Positions 10,411-47,161 are shown, counted from the stretch's first letter. The stretch: 64,000 nucleotides of DNA from Diphasiastrum complanatum (GCA_029204225.1 CM055109.1:37174991-37238990), one strand, 5' to 3'. Notes: generated from the sequence alone by a model not told the origin. Translations and numbers: made by a program.

Positions 10411-13400
10411 ATATTTCACTAGTTCTCATTTGTTAAAATGTTACATCGTTACTTTCTTTGGAACTTTCAAATCAATGATCTTCAAATAGGGTGCAATTTA
10501 ATTAAAACTTGAAAGAGTAGAAGATCGATTTCTAAAATTGCATATCATTCAAACATTTGACACTTCATTTTTACGTGCTTTTTGGGTGCTTTTCAAAATA
10601 ATCTTGGATAGGTGTTTGTCCTATAGTAATAACTTCTAATCAACTTCATACATTGTGGTTGAATGTCTGGAAGTTGACTCAAGTTCTCACTAGGCTCCAA
10701 GGCCCCCACTTTTCTAAAACCTTTTACATCACTATATTCTTGCTACAACAAGGAACATCTTTCCAACTCAATTCATAACCAAAATTTTACATTAAGTTTC
10801 AATTTTCCACAAACAACCAAAACAAGAGGTTACAAAGATCAATATTCACACTAGGTTTCTTCAACAACGCATCTCTTTCAAGGATACGCATACCTCTTCA
10901 TGATCTTTTGAACTCAATTTTTTCCCCCTTCTATAACTTGTTAATCAATCACTTGAATTTTAAGATTACTATGACCACCACTTTGTAGCTATTGTCTTCA
11001 AAAAGTTATCACATCCTTATGAAGTGCTATCTCAAGTTCATATTATGAGAGCAATGTCTATTACTAAAGCGTTGCTCAGTTCAGTGCTTGGTGTGCTACC
11101 TATGCTACTAATTTTCCATCTATACTTGAGTGAGCCATACTAACAAATGACTCATAAGCTTTGAGCACCGCTCCTTTTCCCTTCATGATTCCAGCCTTGA
11201 CGAGCTTAGAGAAAGTATCATAGAGGACAAGAATTGTCTGACTTGCTCTTTCTATCATTCTATGATTCCATCATACTATCTTTTACTTGGCAACAATCTG
11301 TTGTGCACATCTTCTAGATTGTAACAGACTCCTACCTTTCACCTCTACCCAGTAATCCCGCTGCAGCTACTGATCTTCTCTTGCATTAATCTGCAAGCTT
11401 CTCCTCTCATGCATTCAACAATCCTGCAGGTCAAGCTATCGTCAAAAAGACAACCTCCTCATCATTCCAGTCCCTGTGAAACAACTTCAGCAAGTGACCA
11501 TCAGACAAAGGCACTGTTGATTTATTTCTATTTGATCTGCTCATCAATGCCTCAAAGCCTCAAAATTCCATGAAAGCTAGTTGTCTGAAACTTCTTAGAT
11601 AAAATTCTGACAGCGTTGCCAGTCAACCTGTCTCATGTATGCATTTTCAGTGATGAGCTTGGTTCACTTGGAATGCAGGAATTCCTGCAGCTCTTCATCT
11701 ATTGGCAAAGTGTTTGTGAAATTGTGACACTGAATATCATTTTCCTACTGTTTCTGTAGGTGTGGCACAGCCAACACTTCTACTCATTCTGACTACTCGC
11801 ATATTCAGCTGCCCCTCTATGACAACAACAAAAGTGTACCATGCCTGGTATGAACCAAAACTGCCAATTAAGTATTCACTACAAATGTCAAGGCTAATGC
11901 CATAACTGTACAATTATGGCATTCTATAGTCATGATGATCGCAGTGATGTCTTTAGTTTGTATAAATCTACCTGTGTAGACAGGTTCAGTTACGGCATTC
12001 TTTGCGTTCATACAAATGCATTCCTTTCATATTCTTAATCTGTAAGGCTGCAATGGTACATATATTTTTGTGGCAGCATTGAGTTTCATACATGATATTT
12101 CAACTTCCATTTCCGTTGTACAGCCACTCACTCATCAAATGATATTTTTCTATTTTCTATACAACGTTGACATTCTACAAAATCTTCAGCAAGCACCTTT
12201 TCACACTCCCCTACCTGGCATCATATTTTTCCAGGAACTACATTAGCTTTTTGTCTTTTATTTTCAATAATATGCATTTATATACATTGCAAATATTGAA
12301 GGAACGTTGCACACTATGTTAGGGGATTTTAATCAAAACCCCAGGGCCCACTGCCACAATTATTCGTCAGGTCGTTTATTGTGGTCTTAAATTTTTTCCA
12401 GTCAATAAGCTTAGGACATAAGATTGGAATTGGTCCAGACATCCAGACTATGATAGTAGATTTCTTACTGCCACCATGATTCGCCAGTTCATTTACTGTG
12501 GGTTACTATTTATCTAGTGAATAAGCCTAGGCTGACCAGGTGCTTGAACCCCTACCAATCTGATGTGGTAATTTGGTAGCTTCCCGGAAAACTGCCTCTA
12601 GCCCGAATTAGGATAACTGACACGAATGCTACAGTTGATCCATACTGAAGTTCTTGAGTTCCTTGTAAAAGACTCGTACAATAGTGCTTCTGTGAAGGCT
12701 CCCACGTACTAGCGTATTGTAGATGTATTATGGTCTTGGTTGAAGATGGTTGTACGATCTTTGTGGTTGATTTTGTTCATAACTTTGCCTAAAAACAAAA
12801 AAAATCTCAAACCTAGCCTCCACCTTTAGAGCTTCCATGTTATATAATGATTCAAAACAGAGTACTTGTGATGGCAAACGAGATTAACTGAGAAGACTTT
12901 GGACCCCAAAAAAGCACAGGAAATGAAGGGGTATTGATAGCAGGAAGAAACTAATTCACATTCACCGATTTCTTTACTTCACAAACGAATCATATGCAGA
13001 ATGATGACCATTATTATAACCCATGCATCCTTGATCTTCTTCACCGTGATATCTTGCAATGCATGTAGGGTGTCGAATGTTCACACAACAGTCTTTAAAG
13101 GTAGAAAGATCTGTCATAAAGTGGTCGACTCATCTATTTGCAAAACATATAATATTAAACACGAATCGCCAAAGCATAATGATTAGAATGTAAAAATAAA
13201 GACCATACTTTAACCTCTTATAGTTCGATCTTGAATTGAATAAAATTATCATTGCAGGGTACAATTTCCACTAAAATCTCGCGATTTCAAATTTTGTAGT
13301 GCAAGCAAGAACTCTTGTTCGGTTATTGAATTAAAATCTTTATTTGAAAAAGTCAAGGGGAAAGATAAAGGTTAGGTCATTGTATATTTCCACAGGCGAC

Positions 13401-13738
13401 TAAATTTGAGATTTAGTAATTGAGGTTTAAATTGAAGGAAATGGATGAAAGCCCAGAAAATTGCTTACTTCCAAAATGCCCCTCTTGACAGGTCACAAGT
13501 AAATAGACATGATAAATATCAACAAAGCTACAAGAACCCACTAAGTGAACACTCCATTCTTCAACATATGTAGAGGTTAGTCTCTAATCGTGGTTCACAA
13601 TCTGAAAACTGCATTCTGTACACTCGAAACATGCCCACTACATTCTTCTCAAGGTAAAATAGGAATGGAGATGGTTTGAGATGATGCATAAAAAACCTTT
13701 TTATGTATAAAGCATAGAATTTTTTAGTATATAGTTAC
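10411..13738. other. Intronic stretch without recognised genes
   Basis: If RAE1 continues leftward this is part of its intron 6. I looked on both strands for the next RAE1 exon (expected to begin VGSIEGRV-like) and did not find it. No ORF over 61 residues occurs. Apart from a diverged repeat pair at 12350-12531, I see no transposon signature. Confidence 0.5.
12350..12531. repeat. Diverged direct repeat pair (about 65 bp units)
   Basis: Units at 12350-12415 and 12468-12531 align along their length: CTGCCAC…ATTCGYCAG…CRTTTAYTGTGG…AGTSAATAAGCYTAGG. They are about 118 bp apart. The family and function are not recognised. Confidence 0.55.
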
Positions 13739-36508
<22,770 letters not shown>

Positions 36509-36960
36509 CGTTTTCTCTTTGATCTGAAAGGTGCACTCTGAGGGCCGCAGCACAAGCCAAACTGCAACTCTGCCAAACCATCACAAATCAATTAGCTTCG
36601 ATAATCATGATCACTCATATAAAAGCCAAAAATGGCGAAGAGCCATGATTTACCTGGAAGGAAGGTATCATTGAACGGATTTCAAAAGAGAGAGCGCACA
36701 GAAGCCGCAGGACAAAGCACCGAAGGAGCAAAAGCTGGAGGAGAGTGCGCAGGAAATGGAGATGAGGAGCGCCACCAGCGACAGAAAAGAAAAGAAGACG
36801 GAACGTAACCCCATCACCACGACGATGATGATACGATAATGCTGCCTGATATGCACGCAGACTTGCTGTTCATTTCATATCTCCTTCGCTTGGCGCCTTC
36901 TTATTACAACAATCTTTCTCTTTCCTTCTCGTTTCTTCTTCTTCTTTTCACTTTCTTCTT
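36509..36960 (-). promoter_or_regulatory. RAE1 5' UTR (probably with an intron) and promoter side
   Basis: A donor-like CCAG|GTAAATC near 36655 and acceptor-like GCAG or CTCAG sites at 36540-36580 suggest a 5' UTR intron. GA-rich runs (CTTCTTCTT on plus, 36930-36980) are typical near plant transcription starts. No TATA box was identified with confidence. Confidence 0.45.
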
Positions 36961-39101
<2,141 letters not shown>

Positions 39102-40050
39102 AACCTAACAAATCTAAACAAAACTGAACATTATCACCACAATACCAAACATACGAATATTAAAGTAAATCAAATTTGTATAGAGTCATCACAGTCAAAC
39201 ATATCATATTGACCAAACCTAACAACCACCAAAAGCTCCGAGTTGAGGATAATATGCTCACCTGCATCCATCCACAACAACAACCATGTTAGAACAAGGA
39301 CATTATTGTGGGAACTACAGGTGTCTACACATACTCTCAGTTGTTATCCATGTCGCAACAAGTAGTCATTGCCAAGTTAGGTGACTCTAATTTTGTCCAT
39401 ATCATGAGTAAAAAGTCGGACATTGTTTCAGCTTTACTCAAAGTTACAAAATTATAAGGTTAACAGTGTATAATCAGTGCTTGAAAGTCAACAATTACAA
39501 AAGTACGACTAAAGTAGACAATTACATCCAGACTAGTTTTATAGTAGATTTCAAAACTATCTGCCATTACCCTTTTCAAAATGCTTATCAAAACACCATC
39601 CTTTTTTTTCTATTAGAAAAATGTTTATTGCATTGTCAATTTCAAATTGTCAGAGCATTATCGTCCACAAATAAGTATATATAGACTTTAACAAACAGTT
39701 CTAATCCAAGTCATATAACTAAACCCATCATACCATTTATATCAGAAATAGTCGAAGTGTAACCAAAGCTTTAAACAAAAAGCAGTACACTTCAAAGGAG
39801 ACCTCGTTAATGAAAGTTAAGCATCAACGAGTAGTAAATTCATGATCATTTCATGGCACTTCAACTCTTCATACCCGTTAGTAGCAACAACCATATTAAG
39901 GGGATTAGAAGACTGTTCACACAAATTTTTTCATTGTTAACATTTAGAGTGTTGTACGAAGTCTAATAAAAAAAAACTCAAGACAGTTCATTCATTGTGA
40001 TCATAGTGACCGAAACAAGCAAGTAAATCATGAGAGCGTTTCTTAATTAG

Positions 40051-40051
<1 letters not shown>

Positions 40052-40139
<88 letters not shown>

Positions 40140-40179
40140 TGCGCGCGCGTGCGCGTGTGTGTGTGCGCGTGCGCGTGCG
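40052..40179. repeat. (GT)n followed by GC/GT alternating purine-pyrimidine run
   Basis: 85 bp of GT repeats continue into GTGCGCGCGCGTGCGCGTGT-type sequence to 40179, about 128 bp of alternating purine-pyrimidine that could adopt Z-DNA. Confidence 0.9.
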
Positions 40180-40659
40180 GGAGAGTGTCCCCGTTTTCAC
40201 CCCTCAACACATCTCATGTGGATGCTTAATGTGAATGATCTGATTTCTTATTTTTCATTACCTATTCATGTGTTTGATGACAAATATTTTTAAAATGCAA
40301 TTGATGTTAGTAAATCTTGAGAATAGCTTTGCCCGCATGTCAAGTTTACTTTTTTTGGTCCTAGACCTAGTAAGGTACCTTTCCTATGAGTTCACAATCA
40401 GGGTATCAAAGCCTTGCTTTATCATTCTTCATTTCTTGTGAACTCTTGGTGATGCTCTTGTTTGGTCATGCATGGACTAAATGCCAACTGATAGGGAAGG
40501 GCATGTAGTTTCGAATTGATTTTCCTTCCTCTCCAATATCTTTCTTTTTGCAAGAGCAAATCTATTACATATATCCATAAGAATTAAATCTCAAGATTTA
40601 TTTCTATTTTATACCCCATACCCTAAAATTTGAAGCTTCAATCTATGCATCGCATAGGG

Positions 40660-41110
40660 GACAACAATGAAATCCAATTACAAAGCTACATCCACCTGGC
40701 ATAGTTTTAAGAACCAAACCAAACCCAAAGAGTATAAGAAAGATAGTCTTGTTGCATGGGATGTTTTTAGACAAAAATAGAATGAAAAGGTAGTGGAGTA
40801 TGTCAAAAGGTTGTGAGAGTTAAATTTGAAAATTCAGACCTTGCATTATATTTCTAGGAAAGAACAAATAAGGTTCTGTTATGGTTTGCGTAGGAACATA
40901 TTGTATAGCTTAGATCTAGTACATCATCTTGACACACTAGAGCAAGTCATTTATTCTGCTACTAGGATAGAACTGTAGGTCAATAATCGAAATGCAAGTA
41001 TACCGCAAGGAAGAAAAGTGCTTCAAATGTGGGGAATAGAAACACCTTTTCTACATATGTCCTCTCGAGGATGCCAAAGCTTATGCTACAGAAAGCAAGT
41101 GACGGTGTAA
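40660..41110 (+). pseudogene. Gypsy-like gag remnant with zinc knuckle
   Basis: Plus-strand reading gives AWDVFRQK … VVEYVKRL … ISRKEQIRFCYGLRRN, a gag-like order, and after a frame change EKCFKCGE then KHLFYICP, a CCHC knuckle interrupted by a stop. Heavily decayed. The sequence up to 41598 shows no further signature. Confidence 0.5.
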
Positions 41111-41598
41111 TCAATTGAAGAGAGTCAAACTTATGACCTCTCCAAGACATGGGGACATGTTCACATTATAAGGATCTTCACATAAGTTCATTTCTTTCAA
41201 GTTGGCACAATAAGTAGGAGTTGGATCTTTTTATAATCATGTGTTTGAAGCTCAAGGTGCTTCTGTAAATGGTAATGCTAAAATTTGTCCTATAATTGGT
41301 AGACCTAAGCTATATATCTCTTCCTACTACGAACCCATTTGAATTCATGGTAGGACCATTACAAGGAGTAGATGTAACACCATAAATGCCATGGCACAAA
41401 CTACACAATCCACTTGTTGATTACAATAGGCACTTCATAACTTGGAAGGACCAAGGTAAATCCAAAAGTGTGCATGCAGGATAGGAAAATTATCCCTATT
41501 TGTTATATTCAAATGGATAAAGTACTAAACCAAGCAACTCTTCTTACTTGTTGTTTGTTCAAGATATGGATATTGATGATATGAATGTGTATGCAAAT

Positions 41599-42593
41599 TG
41601 TTGGAATTTAATATAACTCCTACTCATCCCAACAGCCCTTCTTCCTTCTCTGATTTTTACTCTCTCAAATGCAACCTGCAGAAAATGAACTGTTTTTTAA
41701 TAGTCTACACATTTGAACTAATTGCCGCTACAGTTTGCATTTTTACTCAGGTCCCACAGGCGAAAAACCCGACACTCGACATTTTCGCTATTTTTACCTT
41801 CCTGAGCAACTAAGTGTTTAGCGACACTTATCTAAGTTGTTTTTGGGCCATTTAGGCACTTTCAGAAAAGCGACACTTTTTGCAAAAAATGCGAAAAATG
41901 CGACACTGCATTTTTACATGCAGTTTTTGATAGGCGACAATTAGGGAAAAAAGGCGACACTGCATTTTTAGATGCAATTCTGACAGGCGACAATTAGGGC
42001 AAAATACGACACTGCATTTTTACACGTAGTTTATGACAGGCGAAAAATGCGACACTTGCCTCTAAAATTGCGAAGGTGCCCTACAAATGCCGAAGGTTGC
42101 CTTTAACTAAAGGCAAAGGCCAAAAAGCCAAGGACTGTCGCATCGTCCATCTGCGGATTTACAAGGGATTCCAAATACCAGATCATAACGTCTTCACACT
42201 CCAACAATAAACCGATCTATTGATCAGTTTAGCAGTTGTTAACTACCTTGTAAATGTAAAGCTAGAATAATGCAAAATCTTCCAGTTGGTATAAATGTAA
42301 ATGAGTGATTGAAGATGTGAGGAGAACTGTCACAAGTCACAAGTCATCAGAGAGAGATCAAATGACTAGAATGGGTCTTCCAGTAGCTGACTCCACAATG
42401 ATTATAGAGAGAGAGAAAGATATTCAGAACCTTATCAATTGTTTTGAGTCTGTAAGTAGGATCACGCGCTTATTAGCGCAATTGTATTGTGATCTGATCG
42501 TTGTGTTTACAACTTTATTATACAGATTCGCTATTGTTCTACACCATTAAGAATTTTTGTTTCATCAGTTGACATCAATCCTAAACGTCAACA
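41599..42593 (+). repeat. Copia 5' LTR (995 bp)
   Basis: Starts TGTTG and ends CAACA, a perfect 5-bp terminal inverted repeat, and is followed by tRNA-Met PBS motifs from 42598. Contains three tandem units of about 53 bp at 41900-42055. No matching 3' LTR is present, since the element is broken at about 43130. Confidence 0.7.
41900..42055. repeat. Three tandem units of about 53 bp in the LTR
   Basis: Units starting near 41900, 41954 and 42007 share GCGACACTGCATTTTTA and ATAGGCGAC/GACAGGCGA. Spacing is 53-54 bp with no unique spacers. Confidence 0.75.
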
Positions 42594-42597
42594 GATG

Positions 42598-42669
42598 TGG
42601 TATCAGAATTCTACATTTCTCGCATCCCACGAAGTGGTATCAGTTTCCCACAAGTGGTATCAGAGCCAC
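42598..42669 (+). other. Triplicated PBS-like motifs
   Basis: TGGTATCAG occurs at 42598, 42635 and 42655. The third continues as AGCCAC and is the best match to tRNA-Met. Confidence 0.7.
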
Positions 42670-42779
42670 AGGTTTATTGGATTACTAGAGTCTAGGACTT
42701 ATAATAGAACTTAATACGTTCTAGTTCCATAGAGATGTTTTCATTCAGTTTGTGTTTTATTTCTACTACTCGATTACAA

Positions 42780-43130
42780 TAGAAGGTTCAACCTCAGAGA
42801 TCCGCTTGATCAACAAATTCAATGGAGACGACTTCCACATGTGGAAGTTTAAGATGAGGATGATCTTGATCGAAAAAGAGCTTTGGAGATACGTAAACGG
42901 CTTAATAGCCAAACCGGCAGAACCTGAACTCCTTCTAGCATGGGAAGCAAAGGATGGAAAAGCACTTGCCATTGTATCCTTGAGTCTAAAGGGCACTCAG
43001 ATTGCTCATGTATCAAACAACATCACCTCCAAAGAAGAGTGGGACATCCTTACAAGCATCTACGAGACCTCAGATGTTTCCACTCATCTCTTCTTGAGGA
43101 AGAAGGTACTGACACTCAAAAGAATGAGTG
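42780..43130 (+). pseudogene. Copia gag N-terminal part
   Basis: Open on the plus strand: IRLINKFNGDDFHMWKFKMR, IEKELWRYVNG, ALAIVSLSLKG, KEEWDILTSIYETSDVSTHL. This is the DUF4219/UBN2 region of a Copia gag. At about 43130 the sequence turns into the reverse complement of the rest of the same gag (43130-43563). Confidence 0.85.
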
Positions 43131-43563
43131 TGCTACTGCTGTTGTGATTGCGATGCTACTGGCTGTTCTGCCTTTGTCTTCTTATCCTTGAAGCTCTTCT
43201 TCTTCTTGGACTACTGCTTGTTTGAGTAGAGTGCCATGGAATTGGTACTTGTTGTCGTAGACAAGCTTTTCCTCCTAACTTCTTCCTGCAACAGACTTGT
43301 TGTCAATTTTTGGAGAGACAGCGCAGGAGTATTGCTAAGAAGCAACGCTAAATTGTCGTAGGAGGATGGAAGACTGGCAAGAAGAGACATGGTAGAGTCT
43401 TCTTCTGAGATAGGCGAACCTATTGCAGCCAGTTGGTTTAGCAACTGTTTGAACTCATTCAGATGGTCGCTTACTGAGGTGCCTTCACTCATTGTGAGTG
43501 TCAGTACCTTCTTCCTCAAGAAGAGACGAGTGGAAACATCTGAGGTCTCATAGATGCTTGTAA
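43130..43563 (-). pseudogene. Inverted C-terminal gag piece of the plus-strand Copia
   Basis: On the minus strand LTSIYETSDVSTRLFLRKKV, MSEGTSVSDHLNEFKQLLNQ and SLLASLPSSYDNLALLLSN continue the gag begun at 42780, ending in a lysine-rich tail with stops. 43486-43563 is an inverted duplicate of 43050-43130. Confidence 0.85.
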
Positions 43564-44539
43564 GCATAGATCTGGCACTTTCCACAATCGTACGATTCTT
43601 GCGCTCAACTACACCATTGAGAGCAGGAGTATGAGCTTGCGTAAATTGTCTTTTGATCCCACATTGATCACAAAGATCATTGAAGTCATTAGACTTGTAC
43701 TCACCTCCACTACCTGATCTTAGGACTTTGATCTTCCTACTTGTCTGATTTTCGACCAATGCTTTGAAGCTCTTGAAATTGTCAAATGCATCTGATTTTT
43801 TCTTCAAGAAGTAGATCCACGTCTTACGTGACATATCATCAATAAAGGTCATGAAATATAAGGATTTACCTAAGGACATGGTCCTCATAGGCCCGCATAA
43901 ATCTGTGTGGATTAAATCCAGGATGTTCTTTGCTCTTGCAACACCACCTCTATTGAACTTCTCACGATGCTGCTTCCCATATACACATGATTCGCACATC
44001 GATTTCAAGTGGTCTTCTATAGTAGGCAATGATGTTACCATCTCCAATTTCCTTATCAAACTGAGGCTTCCCAAGTTCAAGTGACCAAGCCTCTTATGCC
44101 ACAACTCAGTTTGCGATGGAATGGACAATACGAGTCCATGTTGCCCCTTGATTGTGGCATTCAACCTGTACAATTTTGTATTGGGCTCCCTTACTCCATC
44201 CGTAATAACTTTGAACTTTTGGTTCGCATCCTTCACAAAGCAACGATCATGGACGAATTCTACTTTCAATTTTTTATCAGTAATGACTCCAACAGAAAGT
44301 ATATTTTTCTTCAAACCTGGTACGTAAAGTACCTCCCTGATCATCCTGCTTTTGCCATCAGGTAGTTGGATTGAAACGGTGCCTATCCCCTCGATCTTGC
44401 ACACCTCACCATTTGCTTGTGAAATGAACGTTCCATTATCCAACACTTTCAAGCTACTGAACCAACTCTTGTTACCTGTCATGTGTCTTGTGGCTCCCGA
44501 GTCAATATACCACGCTTGATCATCTTGATTAGATGACAA
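43211..44539 (-). CDS. Chimeric Copia ORF: protease-integrase fused to a gag fragment (442 aa)
   Basis: Residues 1-60 contain the protease site WYIDSGATRHMTGN. The pre-integrase motif ELWHKRLGHLNLGSLSL lies near 145, and integrase spans about 195-325 (DLIHTDLCGPM, FMTFIDDMSRKTWIYFLKKK, ALNGVVERKNRTIVESARSM). The D-D-E residues appear present, but the integrase stops there and is followed in frame, from about residue 328, by gag of another Copia. The second part is not a known pol domain. The fusion is most likely an accidental junction, not a designed gene. Confidence 0.8.
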   Translation of the reverse strand: MSSNQDDQAWYIDSGATRHMTGNKSWFSSLKVLDNGTFISQANGEVCKIEGIGTVSIQLPDGKSRMIREVLYVPGLKKNILSVGVITDKKLKVEFVHDRCFVKDANQKFKVITDGVREPNTKLYRLNATIKGQHGLVLSIPSQTELWHKRLGHLNLGSLSLIRKLEMVTSLPTIEDHLKSMCESCVYGKQHREKFNRGGVARAKNILDLIHTDLCGPMRTMSLGKSLYFMTFIDDMSRKTWIYFLKKKSDAFDNFKSFKALVENQTSRKIKVLRSGSGGEYKSNDFNDLCDQCGIKRQFTQAHTPALNGVVERKNRTIVESARSMLTSIYETSDVSTRLFLRKKVLTLTMSEGTSVSDHLNEFKQLLNQLAAIGSPISEEDSTMSLLASLPSSYDNLALLLSNTPALSLQKLTTSLLQEEVRRKSLSTTTSTNSMALYSNKQ

Positions 44540-44559
44540 TGCAGATATGAAAATGCTAG

Positions 44560-45409
44560 AGTCTTCAATCTCACCCTCATCGACAAGGTTACCTGCTTGC
44601 TTTGGTTTTCCCTTGCCTTGTTCCGCCAGGAATTTGCGACATTCACTCTTCCAATGGCCCTTTTTACCACAATGGAAGCACTTGTCTTTTTTCTTGATCT
44701 TACTGGAAGATCCCTCATCCTCCTGAGACTTGGAAAATTGCTATTTAGACTTCTTCTTGCCCTTGCCCTTGCCTTGTTTTTGGCATGTCGCAAGTGCCTG
44801 ATCGTCAGTATTCTGACGTCTAGCTTTTACCATTTCTCGTCGTTGCTCTTCCTGCATCAAGATTCCTGTGAGCTTGTCAAAGGTTGGCAATCTTTCTCTT
44901 GATGTTATTCCGCTCACAAACATCTAATAGGATTTTGCAATGTCGCACGATGCATTGTGCACCAGCTCCACATCACGTATGCGCTCACCAATAGAATGCA
45001 GTTCATCCCTCATTGTCTTTATTCTGGTCATGTACGTCTGAATGTGCTCTCCTTGCTCCATTCGGGCACTATTCAGCTTTGACTTCAGAAACATGATTCT
45101 TGACGGATTTGACATCTCAAACTGCTCCTTTAGCACATCCCATGCTTGTCTGGGTGTAACAGCATCACAAATGTGGGTAATGATGTGATCCTTCACTGAC
45201 AAGTTAATGAAGGTCAAAGCTTTCCTCATCTTTTTGTCGAACACTTTGATATCTGCTTCATTTGGCGGCCTTCTCTCATCACCTGTGATGACTTCCCACA
45301 TGTCTTTCTCCATCAATATGTTTTTTATTTTGAATTTCCACACTGCATAGTTGAAAATCCCGTCCAATTTGCTACTTTCACTCAAAATGGACTCTCCCAT
45401 GTTTGCCAT
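44560..45409 (-). pseudogene. Copia gag with knuckle (two in-frame stops)
   Basis: Starts MANMGESILSESSKLDGIFN at 45409. UBN2 core: FINLSVKDHIITHICDAVTP, QAWDVLKEQFEMSNPSRIM. One stop (TAG) at about 44924 interrupts SY-MFVSGITSRERLP, where glutamine is usual. Another lies near 44742, before the knuckle CFHCGKKGHWKSEC (CX2CX4HX4C). It then runs directly into the protease of the ORF at 44539. Gag forms the virus-like particle of the element. Confidence 0.85.
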
Positions 45410-46224
45410 CGCAAAACTGCTTGAGACTTCTGCCGTATGCTAAAAACAGTATGTCAAGGCCAACTGTGATGTCAAAATTTGAAAATAATGACCTGCACTT
45501 TTTCCCTTTCCAGGCCACTCGCCGCTTTTCCACAAATTTGAAAGCCAAATCGCGTCACCTTCCGAAATGCACTCAGTCGTCAACTCCCAACTATGTGCCC
45601 AGTGGAATGGTGAAATCACTTTTGGCGCACTCCGAACACTTTCTCCGCTACAATCTCTCTGTTTTGTTGTAACATACTTGCATATACAGTCCGGGTGCCC
45701 TTCGTTTGGAGGTTATAGCCTTTTGTTTGGGTCAAAACGGGCAAAGGACCCAAAAATAGGGATTTTCCTTGTTTTTGAACTGTTTCTTCACTTTGAAGAA
45801 ACTTCACTCTTTACTTGTGAAGGGACCCAACTCAACTTTCACTTTGAGATTTTTTAATGAAGTTGAAGGCCAAAATGCACTTCACTTCTTCAGGGCCCTC
45901 TTCAACAACCCTTCAGACTCCATCCAATGGTCGATTCTGATCCAACTGTGGATATCCCTCTTGGGTAGCGCGATCTCAGCCGTCGATCTTGAAAGTTCTT
46001 TATCCAATGGTTCTGAGCACTTCTGTGCATAATGGAAACTCTTGAAAACATTGTCCACTCCAAAGCACTACGCGTTTGCCTTGGTTCCTTGCGTAAACAG
46101 ACCCGCGACCTCCCTGTCTACGGCCGCGCCTCCCCAAGCTAATTTTGCTTGATCAATCTTGTTTTCGGATCAATTTGAGCACGATCTGAGGCCTGGAACA
46201 GGGTTGCTCCACTGATACCATATA

Positions 46225-46707
46225 TGTAGAGTGTTCAATCATGAAATTCCGTGGAGAAACGGTAATTTTAGCTCAACTTGACAAAGTGGCTTTTTTCACC
46301 CTTTACCGCAAATATGCTAGGTTAACTGTCTGTAGACAAATCTCTGACATAAAACTTATAATCTCTCCATGGTTGGTTGACAATATAATTAGCTTCCTTC
46401 CTATCCTTACGGCATCCAAAACGGTGCACAAACAGTGAAGAAATCACCAGTTATGTGTAGAAAACCGTAACCCCAAACCCGGTTTCGATTTTTAACTGGC
46501 TTCAAAATTATCAAATTTTCACCAAGTTTTTTCCTGTCTGATGCTATGCACAGGCTACTATTCCCTCTGTTGAGCTTGGCAAGCCCCTATAAAGTAGAAA
46601 CTGTGCACCAGTGCTTATCCTTCCATCTTCAACCCGCCGTAAACGTCGAACTCTCAGAAGACAGTTCTCCCGAAGCTCTCTTCAACGGCGATGTTGTACT
46701 GTGTACA
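46225..46707 (-). repeat. Probable 5' LTR of the minus-strand Copia (483 bp)
   Basis: Bounded by TGTAGAGTG at 46225 on plus and …GTGTACA at 46707; the PBS is 4 bp from its inner end. The outer boundary rests only on the TGTA/TACA symmetry. Confidence 0.5.
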
Positions 46708-46717
46708 CTCCCTGTAC

Positions 46718-46732
46718 GGCTCTGATACCAAC
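46718..46732 (-). other. Second PBS-like site
   Basis: TTGGTATCAGAGCCG on the minus strand, just outside the probable LTR. It suggests that the Copia inserted near the PBS of an older LTR element whose LTR would extend right of 46732. 46733-47161 shows no gene and has several GTCGACA-like words. Confidence 0.5.
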
Positions 46733-47161
46733 TTAGAATTTGCTTTGAACATGAACAAAGATCATGCTTACTCACCTAATTATATCTTTTGAGTACTCCA
46801 GTATAAGGTAAATACTCACTCTTTGTAATAGTTTGCAAAAATGAATTGTTATTCGAGACAATCTATAGTTTTATACGCACATTCAAACAGTCTGCAAAAA
46901 TACATGGATATTCAACGTAGAGCAAAAGTTGACTCGACACCGGATTTTCATGTTTGAGCTAGACAACTCACCATCGACATTGACTCAACAAGTCGACACT
47001 GACTTGACATGACAAACTTGACACTATCGACTATCGACACGTTCAATTGTCGAATGGTACCACTCAAAATAGAGCTCTTCATCTGTCAAACCAATACAGA
47101 CTATGTCACCATTCAAACATGTCACTTGTATACAACAATGCAATTTAGACTATTCTTGTAA

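Larger units (their letters stand above)
43564..46707 (-). mobile_element. Copia element on the minus strand: LTR, leader, gag, protease, partial integrase
   Basis: LTR about 46707-46225 (TGTA…TACA ends), PBS TGGTATCAGT (46220-46211), leader of about 800 bp, gag (45409 onward), CCHC, protease, pre-integrase and integrase up to 43564. RT, RNase H and the 3' LTR were lost at the junction with the plus-strand Copia. Confidence 0.75.

Noticed and set aside
41900-42055. CRISPR-like array
   Set aside because: The units are tandem without unique spacers, and the context is a plant LTR.
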